Shown one piece after another: positions 33,800 to 46,300 of a DNA stretch of 60,291 nucleotides (positions are counted from its first letter, which is position 1; every line of letters begins with the position of its first letter). The notes beneath the pieces were generated by a model. That model ran no database searches and was not told the DNA's origin. It was given only the letters and a program-made list of their open reading frames with translations. A program made the translations under genes and the position numbers. The stretch spans positions 1-60,291 of IMG/VR virus record IMGVR_UViG_3300024346_000063. The stretch is one strand, 5' to 3'. This DNA comes from a virus.

Positions 33800-36016
33800 A
33801 TGTCAGAAGGATTAGCATCAGCAGGTTTAACAGGTTTAACAGCAAATGTTGGTAGACGTGAATCAGCTCAACAAGAATTAGCCACTTTGGGTAAACTTGT
33901 TGAAATGAAAAAACAGAAAGAAGTAGAAGAACAACAAGCAGCTTTAATAGAACAGCAATACTATGATAAGATTAGAGCTGAAGCTGATAAGATGCTTGTA
34001 GGAGATAGAAAAGCTATCAATGAAAAGAGCAAGTCTATTCAAGGCCAAATCAGACAGCAGATAAAAGCTTTTGGAGGTTCCAGAGCTAAATTTATGGCTA
34101 ATGGTGGTTTAAGTATGATAGGTGACTATACTAATCAAGTACTTAATTCTGACGAAGTACAACAATATAAAGAGAACAAAATAAATCTTGAACGCTTGTT
34201 TGATGCACAAGGGAAAAAGTTAGGACACTTAATTTCTGATGGAGATATGCAGAGTTTACGTAACTACCAAAGTGAGGGTAAAGGCAAAATTAAATATAGT
34301 GGTTTAATGAATGAATTAGTTATGCCTGATGAAATGGCTTTTGCTTTTGGTACTCAGGCTACCGCTACAGACATTCTTTATAATGAAGAAAATTTTATGA
34401 AAACTGTAGGGAACTTCCAAATAGATCACCCTGAAATGGCAGAGGAAATGCAAACTTGGTCACAAGCAAAATTACACGAAGAAATGAGAGCTTATGCTAC
34501 GGCTAAAGGATATGCTGTTCATGGTAAAAATACAGCTATGGCAGCTGCAATGAACCAGTCAAGAGGTACTGGTGGTAATCCTGCAAATGCAAAAGAAACC
34601 TTAGTTAAAAAAGTAAGTGGTGCTTTAGCTTGGAGTTTGAAAATGGAAAATAAGGTAGTTTCAATAGACCAAATAAGAAATCAATCATTAGCGAATAATG
34701 AAATGCTTAGAGGTTTATATGGAACTGTTGGTAATGAGAAATATTCAAGTGTAGGTAAGATAAATGGTACTATTATTGAATCAGTAGGAGAAGTTGCAGG
34801 AGAAGTATTTACATTAGGTTTATGGGATTATGACAACAATGCAAGTTACAGAATAAAAGGTGGTCTTAAACTAAGTTCTCAAATCGCTAATGCGGCTTTT
34901 AAAACACAAAACGGAGAAAGCTATACTATGGTAAATGGTGTTTATGAAAACTTTGACCCTATGGTTATGGATAACTTACACGCTGCAAATGGTGTGCCTA
35001 TTGGAGATAAATCAAAGCTACCTAAAGGAGCTTGGAGAAACAAAGGTGCTGTTATGGCATATAAGATAAAAGCACAAGATGGTAAAGGTTATCTGGTTGT
35101 AGAAGCTACAGATAATCATGGTAAGATAGATAATGGTGCTGCTAAAAGAAACAAGACTATGTATTCCAATGATATGAAAGATGAAGATGGTAACGATTTA
35201 CCAATTGAAGGAATGATGAGTATGTATGTTGCTTTACAAGACCCTAAAGGCTTAACGTATTATCAAGAGATAGATTTTCAAGGAGAAGAAAGACAAAGTA
35301 CTTTCGGAACACATATGGGAGATTACGATGAATTATCTGACCAATTATTAGAGAACAAACAAGTAAAAGATACTTATGACAGAAACTTGTTAAGAGCTAA
35401 AGTACAAAGAGAAGGTAAAGCTGAAATACCTATTGCTCATGAAACATTTGATAATAACCCTGTATTCAAAGCACAAACTTTATTAAACGAGAAAACAGTT
35501 GGTGGTGATGGTCGTTCAAGATTAATGAAAGCATTCTATATGTCTTACTTTGATTTATATACTAAAAATGAAGACTCTCCAGGTTATGATATAGATAAAG
35601 GTATTGAAGAAAATCATTTCAAAACTGTACTTGATGGTATGGGTATGGGTACTTATTTGAGAAGTCCAAAATATGATGATTATCAGATATTGAGTCAAAT
35701 GAGAGTTGAACTTTCAAAACCTCAACATAATACATCTGATGAAATGACTGAAAATAATCAGATATTACTTGAAAAAATAAGCAATTATTTTACTCAAACA
35801 GATATCGTAAAAGGACAGAAACCTAAATTAAGAGAAGGTGCTGACTTTGGATTTACACCTGGTAGTAGTTGGGAAGTGGTAAAAGATTTCAAAGGTAAAT
35901 CTCATGAAGAAGGTGGTATTGATATTACCATAGACCGTAAAGGTGTAAATATTAATAAAGGCAAAGTAAAAGCCAAAAAAGGTGTTGTATTTAACGGTAA
36001 ACATTTTCAATTATGA
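33800..36016 (+). CDS. Ejected/cargo virion protein
   Basis: A 738-residue protein with a helical N-terminus (residues ~20-90 coiled coil, EMKKQKEVEEQQAALIEQQY) and a large mixed body without a recognised catalytic motif. The C-terminus has the phrase FKGKSHEEGGIDITIDRKGV, which I recall beside a VEVEGGE phrase in other Bacteroidota phage virion proteins. Here the second phrase lies at the start of the next gene, and the two genes overlap by 4 nt (ATGA). Cargo status is inferred from neighbours. Confidence 0.55.
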   Translation: MSEGLASAGLTGLTANVGRRESAQQELATLGKLVEMKKQKEVEEQQAALIEQQYYDKIRAEADKMLVGDRKAINEKSKSIQGQIRQQIKAFGGSRAKFMANGGLSMIGDYTNQVLNSDEVQQYKENKINLERLFDAQGKKLGHLISDGDMQSLRNYQSEGKGKIKYSGLMNELVMPDEMAFAFGTQATATDILYNEENFMKTVGNFQIDHPEMAEEMQTWSQAKLHEEMRAYATAKGYAVHGKNTAMAAAMNQSRGTGGNPANAKETLVKKVSGALAWSLKMENKVVSIDQIRNQSLANNEMLRGLYGTVGNEKYSSVGKINGTIIESVGEVAGEVFTLGLWDYDNNASYRIKGGLKLSSQIANAAFKTQNGESYTMVNGVYENFDPMVMDNLHAANGVPIGDKSKLPKGAWRNKGAVMAYKIKAQDGKGYLVVEATDNHGKIDNGAAKRNKTMYSNDMKDEDGNDLPIEGMMSMYVALQDPKGLTYYQEIDFQGEERQSTFGTHMGDYDELSDQLLENKQVKDTYDRNLLRAKVQREGKAEIPIAHETFDNNPVFKAQTLLNEKTVGGDGRSRLMKAFYMSYFDLYTKNEDSPGYDIDKGIEENHFKTVLDGMGMGTYLRSPKYDDYQILSQMRVELSKPQHNTSDEMTENNQILLEKISNYFTQTDIVKGQKPKLREGADFGFTPGSSWEVVKDFKGKSHEEGGIDITIDRKGVNINKGKVKAKKGVVFNGKHFQL

Positions 36017-37314
36017 AAAATCAGAAAGTAGAAGTTGAAGGTGGAGAAGTAGCAATAAAAAACAGTAATGGAGATATTGCTATTATTCCTAAAGAAAAGA
36101 AAGAATTGATAGAGCAACTAATAGCACAAGGACTACACGAAGAAGTAGATGCATTAGTTTCATTTTTACCTAAGATGAAAGACTATGCAGCTGGTGGTAG
36201 TTTATTTGAAGCTGAAACAGGAGAAGACCCAATTAAGCCTGGTGAATCTAAAGCGGCCTATTGGAAGCGTATGGAGAATACTTATGGCTCTGGTGTTAAA
36301 CATCGTCAAATCTATATGGACCTTTGGGATAAGCCTATTCCAGCTACTCAAATAAGAGATAGCTATCATATTGGAAATACTACTTCAAACACTAAAAACA
36401 ACCCTGAACTTCAATCTTTAAAAAATCAATATGAAAGTACTTTTGCAGAGCAACAACAAGCAAGGTTAAATGCTGAAAATGCTTTAAACCAACAACCTGA
36501 TTTTTCGAAACCTTTTGATCCAAAAATTCAAGAGCTCAACAAACTTAGAGCAATGACACCGAGAGAGCGTGAGGCAAACTGGCAACAATTTGACAAATAT
36601 TATCAAAATGCAGTAATGCCTTTTTATGATAAAAGACAAACATTAATAGACCAATTTAATAATAATCCAGCAAGTAGAATATCTGTTGATAATCCTGAAA
36701 CATCTTGGAAAGAAATAATAAACAACAATCCTGATATAGAAGATAGAGAATTATTATTTGCTTCGTTAATGGATGAAGGTGCTGATTTTTTTACAAATAA
36801 TAATATAGGCGGAGAAAGGGCATCTTATGATGGCTATCATACATTTGGATTAGACTCTTTCGGAGAACGTTTTCATGAATTTGAGAAAAAAGGTTATATC
36901 CCTAAAGATATGAGACAAAGAATAAAATTCAAATATGCTATTAATGAAAAAGGTGAAGAAAGAATTTCCGCAGATTTCACTAATTTAAAAGATATAATTA
37001 TAGCTAAGAATGCTTTTATGAAACAAGGTAAAAGTACTGTACTTGCAAAAGCAAAAGAATTAGGTATTACTTTATCGCCACAAGCATTAGACTACTTTAC
37101 TGTATCTTCGTATAATCTTGGAGAAGGTGGTGCGCGTAAAATGATGGAATCTTATCATAAAGCTGGTATATTAGATGAAAATGATACTTTCTTAAATGAT
37201 GATGCATATCCGGGATATAGAGCAAATGCACAAGGAATATCAGCACACGCCAATGCAAAAAGAAGAGTACAAGCCACCAATATGTTAAGAGGTGAAAAAA
37301 CATTAAAAAAATAA
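36013..37314 (+). CDS. Virion protein with C-terminal lytic-transglycosylase-like domain
   Basis: A 433-residue protein. The N-terminus begins MKNQKVEVEGGEVAIKN, completing a motif whose first half ends the previous protein. Residues ~60-240 are polar and helical. Residues ~245-433 look lysozyme-like: LLFASLMDEGADFF with candidate catalytic Glu255, a GYHTFGLDSFGERF turn, and SSYNLGEGGARKMMESY around Tyr367-Asn368, like the AYNAG motif of soluble lytic transglycosylases. It would complement the lysozyme-like domain at 31415. Activity is not proven. Confidence 0.55.
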   Translation: MKNQKVEVEGGEVAIKNSNGDIAIIPKEKKELIEQLIAQGLHEEVDALVSFLPKMKDYAAGGSLFEAETGEDPIKPGESKAAYWKRMENTYGSGVKHRQIYMDLWDKPIPATQIRDSYHIGNTTSNTKNNPELQSLKNQYESTFAEQQQARLNAENALNQQPDFSKPFDPKIQELNKLRAMTPREREANWQQFDKYYQNAVMPFYDKRQTLIDQFNNNPASRISVDNPETSWKEIINNNPDIEDRELLFASLMDEGADFFTNNNIGGERASYDGYHTFGLDSFGERFHEFEKKGYIPKDMRQRIKFKYAINEKGEERISADFTNLKDIIIAKNAFMKQGKSTVLAKAKELGITLSPQALDYFTVSSYNLGEGGARKMMESYHKAGILDENDTFLNDDAYPGYRANAQGISAHANAKRRVQATNMLRGEKTLKK

Positions 37315-37332
37315 GTCTAAAAAGTTAGTATT

Positions 37333-40300
37333 ATGACCGATTTCCTAAAAGTATTACAGCAAGCACAAGTCGATAAAAATGTTTCTAAAAGAAACCCTGT
37401 AGGTTCTCCAACAGATGGTGAGAATGAAATCACTTTAACAGAACAAGATATAGATAACGCTAATAAGCCACAAGGTAGATTAGTAAAAGACCCTACGAAT
37501 GTTAATGTGCAAGATGGTCCTAACTATCCTGGCAATGGTATTTCGCCTGAAGAAGATCCGACAGCTGGTATGACTCCTGAACAAATTGCTTTAGAGCAAA
37601 CACGTATGGATAGAACACCTGTTCAGGGAGAGATATCAGAGCCTCTTCCTGAAAACCCTTATACGTGGACACCTGAATACACTCAAAGAGGTTTCGTAGA
37701 AGAAATAGGAACAAGTTTAATGCGTGGTTTTGGGAAACACGTTGTTGGTGGTACTGGAGATATTTTAGCTTTAGTAAATGGTCTTATTCCTGGTTGGGAA
37801 ATCAGAGAGGGAAATGCACTTTCAAGAGGACTTCAAGAAGTAGGTAAAGAGTTTGAAGAAAACTACAAAGTCTTTATGCCTGATGAATTAAAAGACAATG
37901 AGTTTACATTAGCCACTTTTACCAATCCTAATTTCTGGACTAAAACTGCAGCTGAATACATACCTCAATTAGTAGAAATGATTATCCTTTCCAAAGGTGC
38001 TGGTGGTGTTGCTAAAAGAACAGCCCAAAGTGGTGTTAAAGGATTGTCTAAAGGAATGACAAGAGAGAGCTTAGAACGAATAGGTTCTAAAGTTGTTGCT
38101 AATTCAGAAGCACAAGTTATGAAAGGTGTTGCTGCTCAATCAAACAAAATATTAGGTCAAGGTCCTAAAGGTTGGAGAGCACTCTTTATGGATACAACAG
38201 GAGAAGCTACTGCTGGGTTTGCTACAGGTGCTGAAATGTTTGGTGGTGGTTTAGGTATGAACTTACTTGCAGGATTGCAAAATGCTGGTGGATTAATGAA
38301 TGAAATGAAAGATTTAAGAGACTCTGATGGTAATCTTTTATATACAGAAGAGCAATTAGCTGATATGGCATCAAGTACTATGATAGAGAATCTGAAGTAC
38401 TTACCAGTTGATATGTTATCCTATGGTATGGTATATGCTAAATCTACAGGTCAATTCAATAAACTTTTAAATCCTTTCAATAAAACACAAGGAAAGAAAT
38501 TCTTTAATTCAGCAGAGCAATTAACAGCATCAAGTAAATCTTTTACAAGAAGTATTACTCCTATTATGCAAGCTGTAAATGCAACAGAAAGCAAACTTCT
38601 TAAATATGGTAAGAAACTTAAAAATACTGCAAGTGCTGTATCTAAACCATTGTTTGAGGGATATGAAGAAACCTTTCAAGAAACATTCGAAGATTGGGCT
38701 AAAAAGAAAGCTGTAGCGAAAGTTACAGGACAACCTATAACCATTGATGGAAAGAAAAGTGATGGCTCTATGCCTTCTTATTTTGAGTTCTATTTATCTA
38801 AAGAAAATGAAGCTACACGTACCATTGCATTTGCATTAGGTATGTTAGGTGGTGCTGGTTCCAATATTGTAGAAGCTGTAAATAAGAAAGCTGAAATAGC
38901 AGCTAAAAATTATAGCAGAGCAGAACTTATGAAACGTGCTGCAAAGAACGAACTTGAATATGACTATCAAGCTATATTTCTTAAAGAGCAATTAGTAGAT
39001 AATGCTATGGATGGTAATGTCGATAGTGTAGCAATGCTTGAAGCTATGGCAGAAGAAGGTATTATCAGTGAGGATATGAAATCTGATTACATAACATTTG
39101 CTAAAAATATGACTTTAGAAGCTGTTAAAGCAAAGTCACTTGGTCTTAATGATTTAGGAAAGGTAGCTTACTTAAACCATAAGTTCAATGAACAAGCGAA
39201 TAAGAACGGTTACAAATTTGAAAAAGCTAAAGTAGATGAGAAGATAAAAAATCTTAATGAAGAGTATCAAGGAAAAGAAGATACCAAAGAGTATAAAGCT
39301 AAAATGAAAGATGTAGAAGACTCTTGGGAAACTATGGAGAATATGTTTGCTAGAGATATTCATGAAGCTCAACAAGGTATTTTAGGAATTTTATCAGGTA
39401 AGAAAGGTGACGTTTCTAATATTACACATGAAAAACTTAAAGCTGTACAAAATCAAGAAGGAAATACTGTAGCGATAGCTTTAAGTGAGCAAGATTATAA
39501 TGACTACTATAACAAAACCAATGATGAAATCTATAAAGATGCAAGGAACAAGAAATACGACCCGAGAGGTATGTTTTCTAAATTAGGTTCCGGCGTTAAA
39601 AATGCTTTCAAAACAGTTAAAGAAGGTCTTATAGGTTTTAAAGAAAAAACAGAAGAGAAGATCGCTGAAATCAAGAATAAAGGTCTTGATGGTTTGACAC
39701 CAGAACAACGAACTCAATACGACAAAGCTAAGGCATCAAAAGAAGCTATTGATACAGAATTAGCGTCTATGAAAATAGGTGAAGATGGAGTCACTAAAGA
39801 TAGCTACAATGCGAAGAAAGCAGAAGCTACAGCTCTTGAAGTTGAGATGGCTGACTTATTAGCTAAATCTAAAGCGAATATTCAGTCTACTATTAAAAAT
39901 GCAAAAGGTGGTAGAGCTTATATGGACCCTCTACTTGAACCTGAAGAAGAAGCAGATGAAGAAGCTCCTGTTCGTAAGCCTGGTATGATGGATAAGTTAA
40001 TCAAATCGTTATTTACCAAGAAAAATCAAACAGAAGAAAATATCATAGCTACTGAAGAAGAGATAGCTAAGAAATTAGAAGATGCAAAGATTGACTTTAC
40101 AGATGAAGTAAAAGCTAAAAAAGCTTTAGAGAGATTGATAAGTACAGAAGATGGTGTTATTCAATCACTTCAAACAAAAGATGATTTCAATAAGGAAGAG
40201 TTCATAGCTTACCTTATGAAGATGGGTAAAGAAGGAAATTTCAAATCAGAAACTAAAATTGAGAAAGAAGCTCGTATAGACCGTAATGCTAAAAAGAAGA

Positions 40301-43300
40301 AGAAAACAGAAGAAATTAAAAAAGCACAACGTGAAACGCCTACAGGTAAGAATGTAAGACAACACGATTTAGGGAAGAAATTTAACGACCCTAACTGGAA
40401 TAAAGAATACAAGAAGATAGTTAAGCAAGACCCTACACAAGCTACGCTATTGCAAGAAGAATATGATGAATATTTGTCAAGCATACAAGCTGGACTAAAA
40501 TATGGGCCAACAGCTATCATTCAACAAGTAGCTGTAAACCAACATTTACGACAATTATATCCTGATAGTAAAATTCAAGCATATGCTATGAACAATATGG
40601 TAGATGCTTTAGGTGGAACAAAAGCATTAGGTTACGCTGCTTTAGCTGGTATTTTTATTGATGAGAAAGTTTGGTTTCAAAGTGAAATCTTTATGCACGA
40701 ATTTGCACATATCCATTATTCACTTTCTAAAAATGACCCTGCAACAGTAGAGCTTATGAAACAAGCGTTGAATGATAAGCAATTGGTAAGTAGAATAGAA
40801 GATGAATATGCTGATGATGTCGTTTACTATTATGCACAACCGGGTTGGAAATCTGGTATGAAAAAGGATAAAATCTTTTTTGGAGATATGACTGCTGAAC
40901 AGAAAGATCAATTAGGGAAACCCCATAGGAACGGTGTTCTTATGGCTCGTAAAGCTCCTATGCACGAACAACCTGTTATTATGGATGAATTGTTTGCTAA
41001 TTACTTACAAGGACCTATGTCTAAAAAGTTCTCTAAATATTTCAATCCAAGAACAGATTTACCAAGACAAGCACAAGTTAAAAATTGGTGGAGACGTATT
41101 AAAGATAAAGCTAAAAAGCAAGAAGATAACAACTTCAATTTAGCTCAAAAATTATCTGAAGAAAAATTAGATGGTACTAATATCAACGACCATATCATGA
41201 ATAACTTTGTATCTATGATACAAGGAAAGCCTGTTACTGTAGGTGGTAGATTTGCTCTTGACAATGAAAAGAGTACAATTACCAAAGAGGATAATTTAGA
41301 TATTATGAAAAGGCTACGTGAAGAGCAAGCTAAATCAAGAAATAAGCAAAACAAAGCAGATATAAAAATGGTAGAGGCTTTTTATGCTCCTATCAAAATA
41401 GATGAGGATAAAAAGGGTACTCTTGTAGATGATTGGGATTTATGGGATAGACCTTTACCAGAAGCGAATGAAGAGTTTTCACAAGTTGATGCGTTAGAGA
41501 AATTAAATCAAGACATAGAAACTAACATAGGAACAATGTGGGATGATAATTACAATGCCACAATGATGAAAACTACAGAAGTTATAAAACACTTTGTAGA
41601 GCAATTTAATAAAGTATCTAACGAAAGAAAATCAGCTGAAATAGAAGCTGTTAAAAATGATCCTAAAGCTAAAAAAGTTGATGCTATGTACACTGAAGGT
41701 ATTAACCTTAATAAGTTTACAGAGGGATTAATGGATTTAGCTTATATGTATGATTCACCTATTGATTTTATCAGAGTTTTAGAACAAACAAATGATATTC
41801 ATCAAAAAGAATTTATGAAACATCTTAATGCTGAATTTAAACAAGATGCATTACAGAGGTTAGTAACTATGCATTTGCTATATGGAAATACAGCAATAAT
41901 ACCTGGTATCATTCATACTGTTGATAAGAATGGAGAATACACTTCTGTAACAGCTCAATCAGCTAATGACCCTATTATCATTAAAAGAACATTAAAACAA
42001 TTATCTCGTAAAACTATAGAACAGAAAAATCTATTAGAAGATGCTATTGATATTTTAGAGAGAGGTGATATTGAAACTAGAGAAGTTCAAGAAGCTGCTG
42101 CTGAAATAATCAAGTTCTATGGTCATGATTTAAACATTGCTAAAAAGATAATTGGAAATGGATATCTTATTATAAATAAGAAAAACGTTCCTATTGTATC
42201 AGCTTTAAAGCAATTATTAAATGCTACTGAACAGGAGATTATTCCTTTTACTGGAAACAAGTCTAATGATGAATTTATGATGGCTGGTACTGTGAGAACT
42301 AAGTTAAAGCCTATAAAAGATAGAAATGAGAGAATTATATCATCTATTCTATTAACAGGAAAACGTTTTGGTTCTACAAGTGTTGTTAAGGGGCCTACTG
42401 GGAACAATGTTACCACAAGAATGTTTAGCAATCACGCTATTAAATTATTCAATAAGATTGTTGTTGATTTAAAAAACTCTGAATATACTGGTAAAGCTAA
42501 GAAAGAATTTATCACGAAATATTCTAATAGTGATAAATCTGTAACAGTATCTTCTTTTAACCCTCTTTTAGAGTCGTTTTATGACAACTTCCATTTGAAA
42601 GGAGAGTTGCCTTTAATGGTTCTTGACTTTGGTAGTAAGAATGAAATGTTCAATAAAGCTAAAAATTATAAAGATATGTCTGCTGAACAGCAACTTATCA
42701 ATGAGTTGTTACAATTTACAGAGAGTATCAAGAATGAAGATTCTAATTATTTAGGCTCTATGGATATTTTAGGGAACTCATCAAGACGTTTATTAGTAGG
42801 ATTGCCACGTATTGAAAATATACTTACTGCTGATGGCAATTTCAATGCTAAAGGAGCCTCCCATCTTAATAAGATTTTTAGTATTTATGAGTCTTTAAAC
42901 AAGGATAAGAAAAAAGCAATGGAAGGCATACCTAATAAAATAGGTGCTAACTTTCCTCAATTTGAAAAAGCCATTAAAAAGGATGCTGACAAATGGATAA
43001 AATATCTTGCTGAACATTCTGAAAGCTTATCTAAAGTAAAAAGTTTACAGCCATTCTATCAAACTAAAGATGGAACAGTCCTTAATAAACTAACTAAAGA
43101 AGGAGAAACTTTAATAAAGAACTTTATCTTTAATAGAGTAGCCAATACATTCTATGTTCACGAAATGATGAGTCCAGGTTTATTTTTAGATGGACTTACC
43201 AAAAATAACAAAGGACATGTAGCGCCTGTAATAGCATTAGACCCTCGATTAAGAGTTGAAATGCTACCTATGGATGATGAGTTTAAATTAACCAGACCAT

Positions 43301-46300
43301 TAAAAGATGAAAATGGTAAGGAAACAGAAGCTGCTTTTAGAAAGCGTTTTAAGCAATGGGAGAAAAATGTTATCGTTAGTAATGATGGTATTCAATATAT
43401 CTTACCAGAACACGCTGATGCTATACAAGCTTTAAATAAAGATTTCAATAAAGGTTATAAGCTATACTCACATACTATAGAGAAAGAGAATGCTTGGTTT
43501 GCAAATCAGACTTCTCAAATGAAAGGTTATACCACTGTACTTACAGAAGAAGCTGTGACTAATGGTAATCAACAGCATCTGTACCCTATATGGAAAATTC
43601 TTACCAATAGAAATGAGAAGTTTAAAGCCGACTATCTAAAGAAATATGGAGAAGAATATGATCCTAATTTCAGAACTCAAACAAGTGTTGATAGTGATAG
43701 ACCTAAATACATTCCAATAGTAACACCTGTAAGTGCTGAAAAAGCTGGGTTATTTCATACAAAAGAACTATTAGGTTTAAAGACTAAATTCAGTTTAGAG
43801 CAACTTAAAAACCCTGAAGTACAAAAAGAATATGAAGCTTTATTAGATAAACTATACTATACTGAAAGTGGTTTTGTAGGATTAGATGGTTCTAATTTTG
43901 GACCTCAACAGATAATGGATAAGCGTTATACACAAGCGACATTCGGAACGCAAGTATTAACGTCTATACCACACGCTAAGAAAGGAGCGCCACTGAATAA
44001 TGCATTGCGTATACAAGAGCTTATCAATCAACAGAAATGGGTAAACTTTAAAAAGGCTGTTCTTGATGAAATGGCGAGTTATGAAATTGATGATGATTTT
44101 AAATACAGTAGATTTATAAGAGAAGCTGCTAATAAATTAAATTCAGACCCTTATACTATTGCGGCTTTAACTTATGGAGAGTTACCTTATTCACCTCACG
44201 TTGCTGATTTCGCAGGAAACCAATTTAGAGCTCAAATTATCAGACATGGTAACAATCTAAAAGTAACAGGTACTTATGGACAGACCATTTCAGATATGGG
44301 ATATAAATTTGTAACTGATAAAAATGTAGAAGGTTTTATAAATAGACCGAATAGAGATAAAACTTATCCAGCTGTAGAACAGTTTATAGATGAGCAAGGG
44401 AATGTAAGAAGAAAAAACAATCCTAAAGTATCTAAAGAATATATAAATGGTACTTCAAAGCTAAACTCTTATGGTTGGAAAATTGTCGATGGGAAACAAG
44501 TTACTGTTCCATTTGAAATTGTACTTCCTGAACCATTACCTGGAGATCAGACTGTAGCAAGAGAGTCTATATATGATGAGTTTGGCGGTGTTGATAATGC
44601 AAGAGGAAAGTTATTACATAGAAATAAAAAAGGTTTTTTAACGAATTTCAATACCTTAAAAAGATTAAAGTTATTACATCCTAATGGTACTGTAAATACA
44701 GAAGCTATGGATTTAATGCTTGAAGAAAATGGTATCTACTCATCTCCTGTAAAAAACGAAAGAAATCGTATTGGTACTTATATACCTGGAGAAACAGTAA
44801 TGCTTACAAGAATACCACATAACGGACCAGCTTTCGTAGGTGTTGCAGAAGTGGTAGGTTTTCACGATACTGGAGCTTCAAATATTATTGTTCCTGCTGA
44901 ATATAGTTGGTTAGTCGGAGCTGACCACGATGGAGATGCTTTATTTATTTATCAAGCCTCTAAAAGAAAAGATGGTTCTATAGATGAGAGAATGGGAGAC
45001 TCTTCGGCTGCTAAGGATAAAGGTACTATTAGAGAAGCTGGATATGGAAATTGGAATAAAGCATTTGATATGTTAATAGAACAATGGACAGCTGAAGATA
45101 TGCGTATAACTTTAGAAACACCATTGCGTTTTGAGAGTAATATGGATGCTATCATAGAAGAAAATAATGAAGCTTTAAATCCAGAGCAATATAAACAACA
45201 AAGAGCATTAGAAGAAAAACTAAATAGAGGTCTTATAGACCAAAAAGCTTTTGAAAAAAAGTTAGCTGTTATAAAAGCGGAGGCAGACTTTGTTATTCCT
45301 TTTGGTACTGAACATTACACAAAGCAATATAACAACTCTGTAGTTGCTCAACAGACTATTGGTATCGCTTTTAATACGCATAGAGCCTTGAACTTATTAG
45401 CTACCTATGAAACAATGTTATCTAATGGTACTGTTAAAGGTAAAAATTCAAAAGGTGAAATAACTGAAAAACCAAAATTAGTAAACATCAATATAGATGG
45501 ACAAGTAGAGAGAGGTTTTACAGATAGGAATGCAGACAAACCAATAAATAAGAATAAAGGTATTAATTCACGTATTCACTTATCTACTATTCTTGCCAAT
45601 ATCGTATTGGATAGTACTAAGAATGGACACGCTGATGCTTTAAACTTAAACATTAATAGTATTTCTTCAGCAATGATATTAGTGAACTTAGGGTTTGATA
45701 TTCAGAAAATAGGGTTACTATTTAATCACCCTATGGCAAAAGAATACATAGAGAAACGTAATGAAATGGGGAATGACTATTTGGAAACTGGTAGTTATAA
45801 GTCTATAATTTATAAATATAAAGAGAAGTATGAAAATACCTCTTTAGAGATCTATAGCAATCCAAGTGAATTTAGTGTTACTGTAGACCCAAAGTCAAAT
45901 CGTTATAATAGTGATGAAAATGGATTTGCTATTCTAAGACTGATGCATTATTTATCCAAAATAAGTGATGATATTTCAATCATAACTGATATTACTTCAG
46001 GTCATAACAAGATGGAATTAAATGTATTTGCTTTAGAGAAGCAAGTAACGGATCTAAATGCTTTAATAACTAACAAGAAGCGTGAAGCTGAAATGGTTGG
46101 TAAAAAAGAAGGAAAGAAAAATTCTACTCTTTATTTTAGAGAGAAATCTGATTTAGCTGAAAATTCAATAGAACCATTAATTATAGATAGTCCTGAATTA
46201 AAGCATTATAAGAGAATGGCTTTAGAATTTATCAAGCATCAAAGACGTTTGAGTATTATTGAAAACCCTTCTATTAGAGATATTATTACACTTGTAAAAG

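Noticed and set aside
40209-40520. 103-residue antisense frame within the giant polymerase gene
   Set aside because: Phe/Ser-rich shadow typical of Lys/Glu-rich sense sequence; no leader and no neighbours on that strand.
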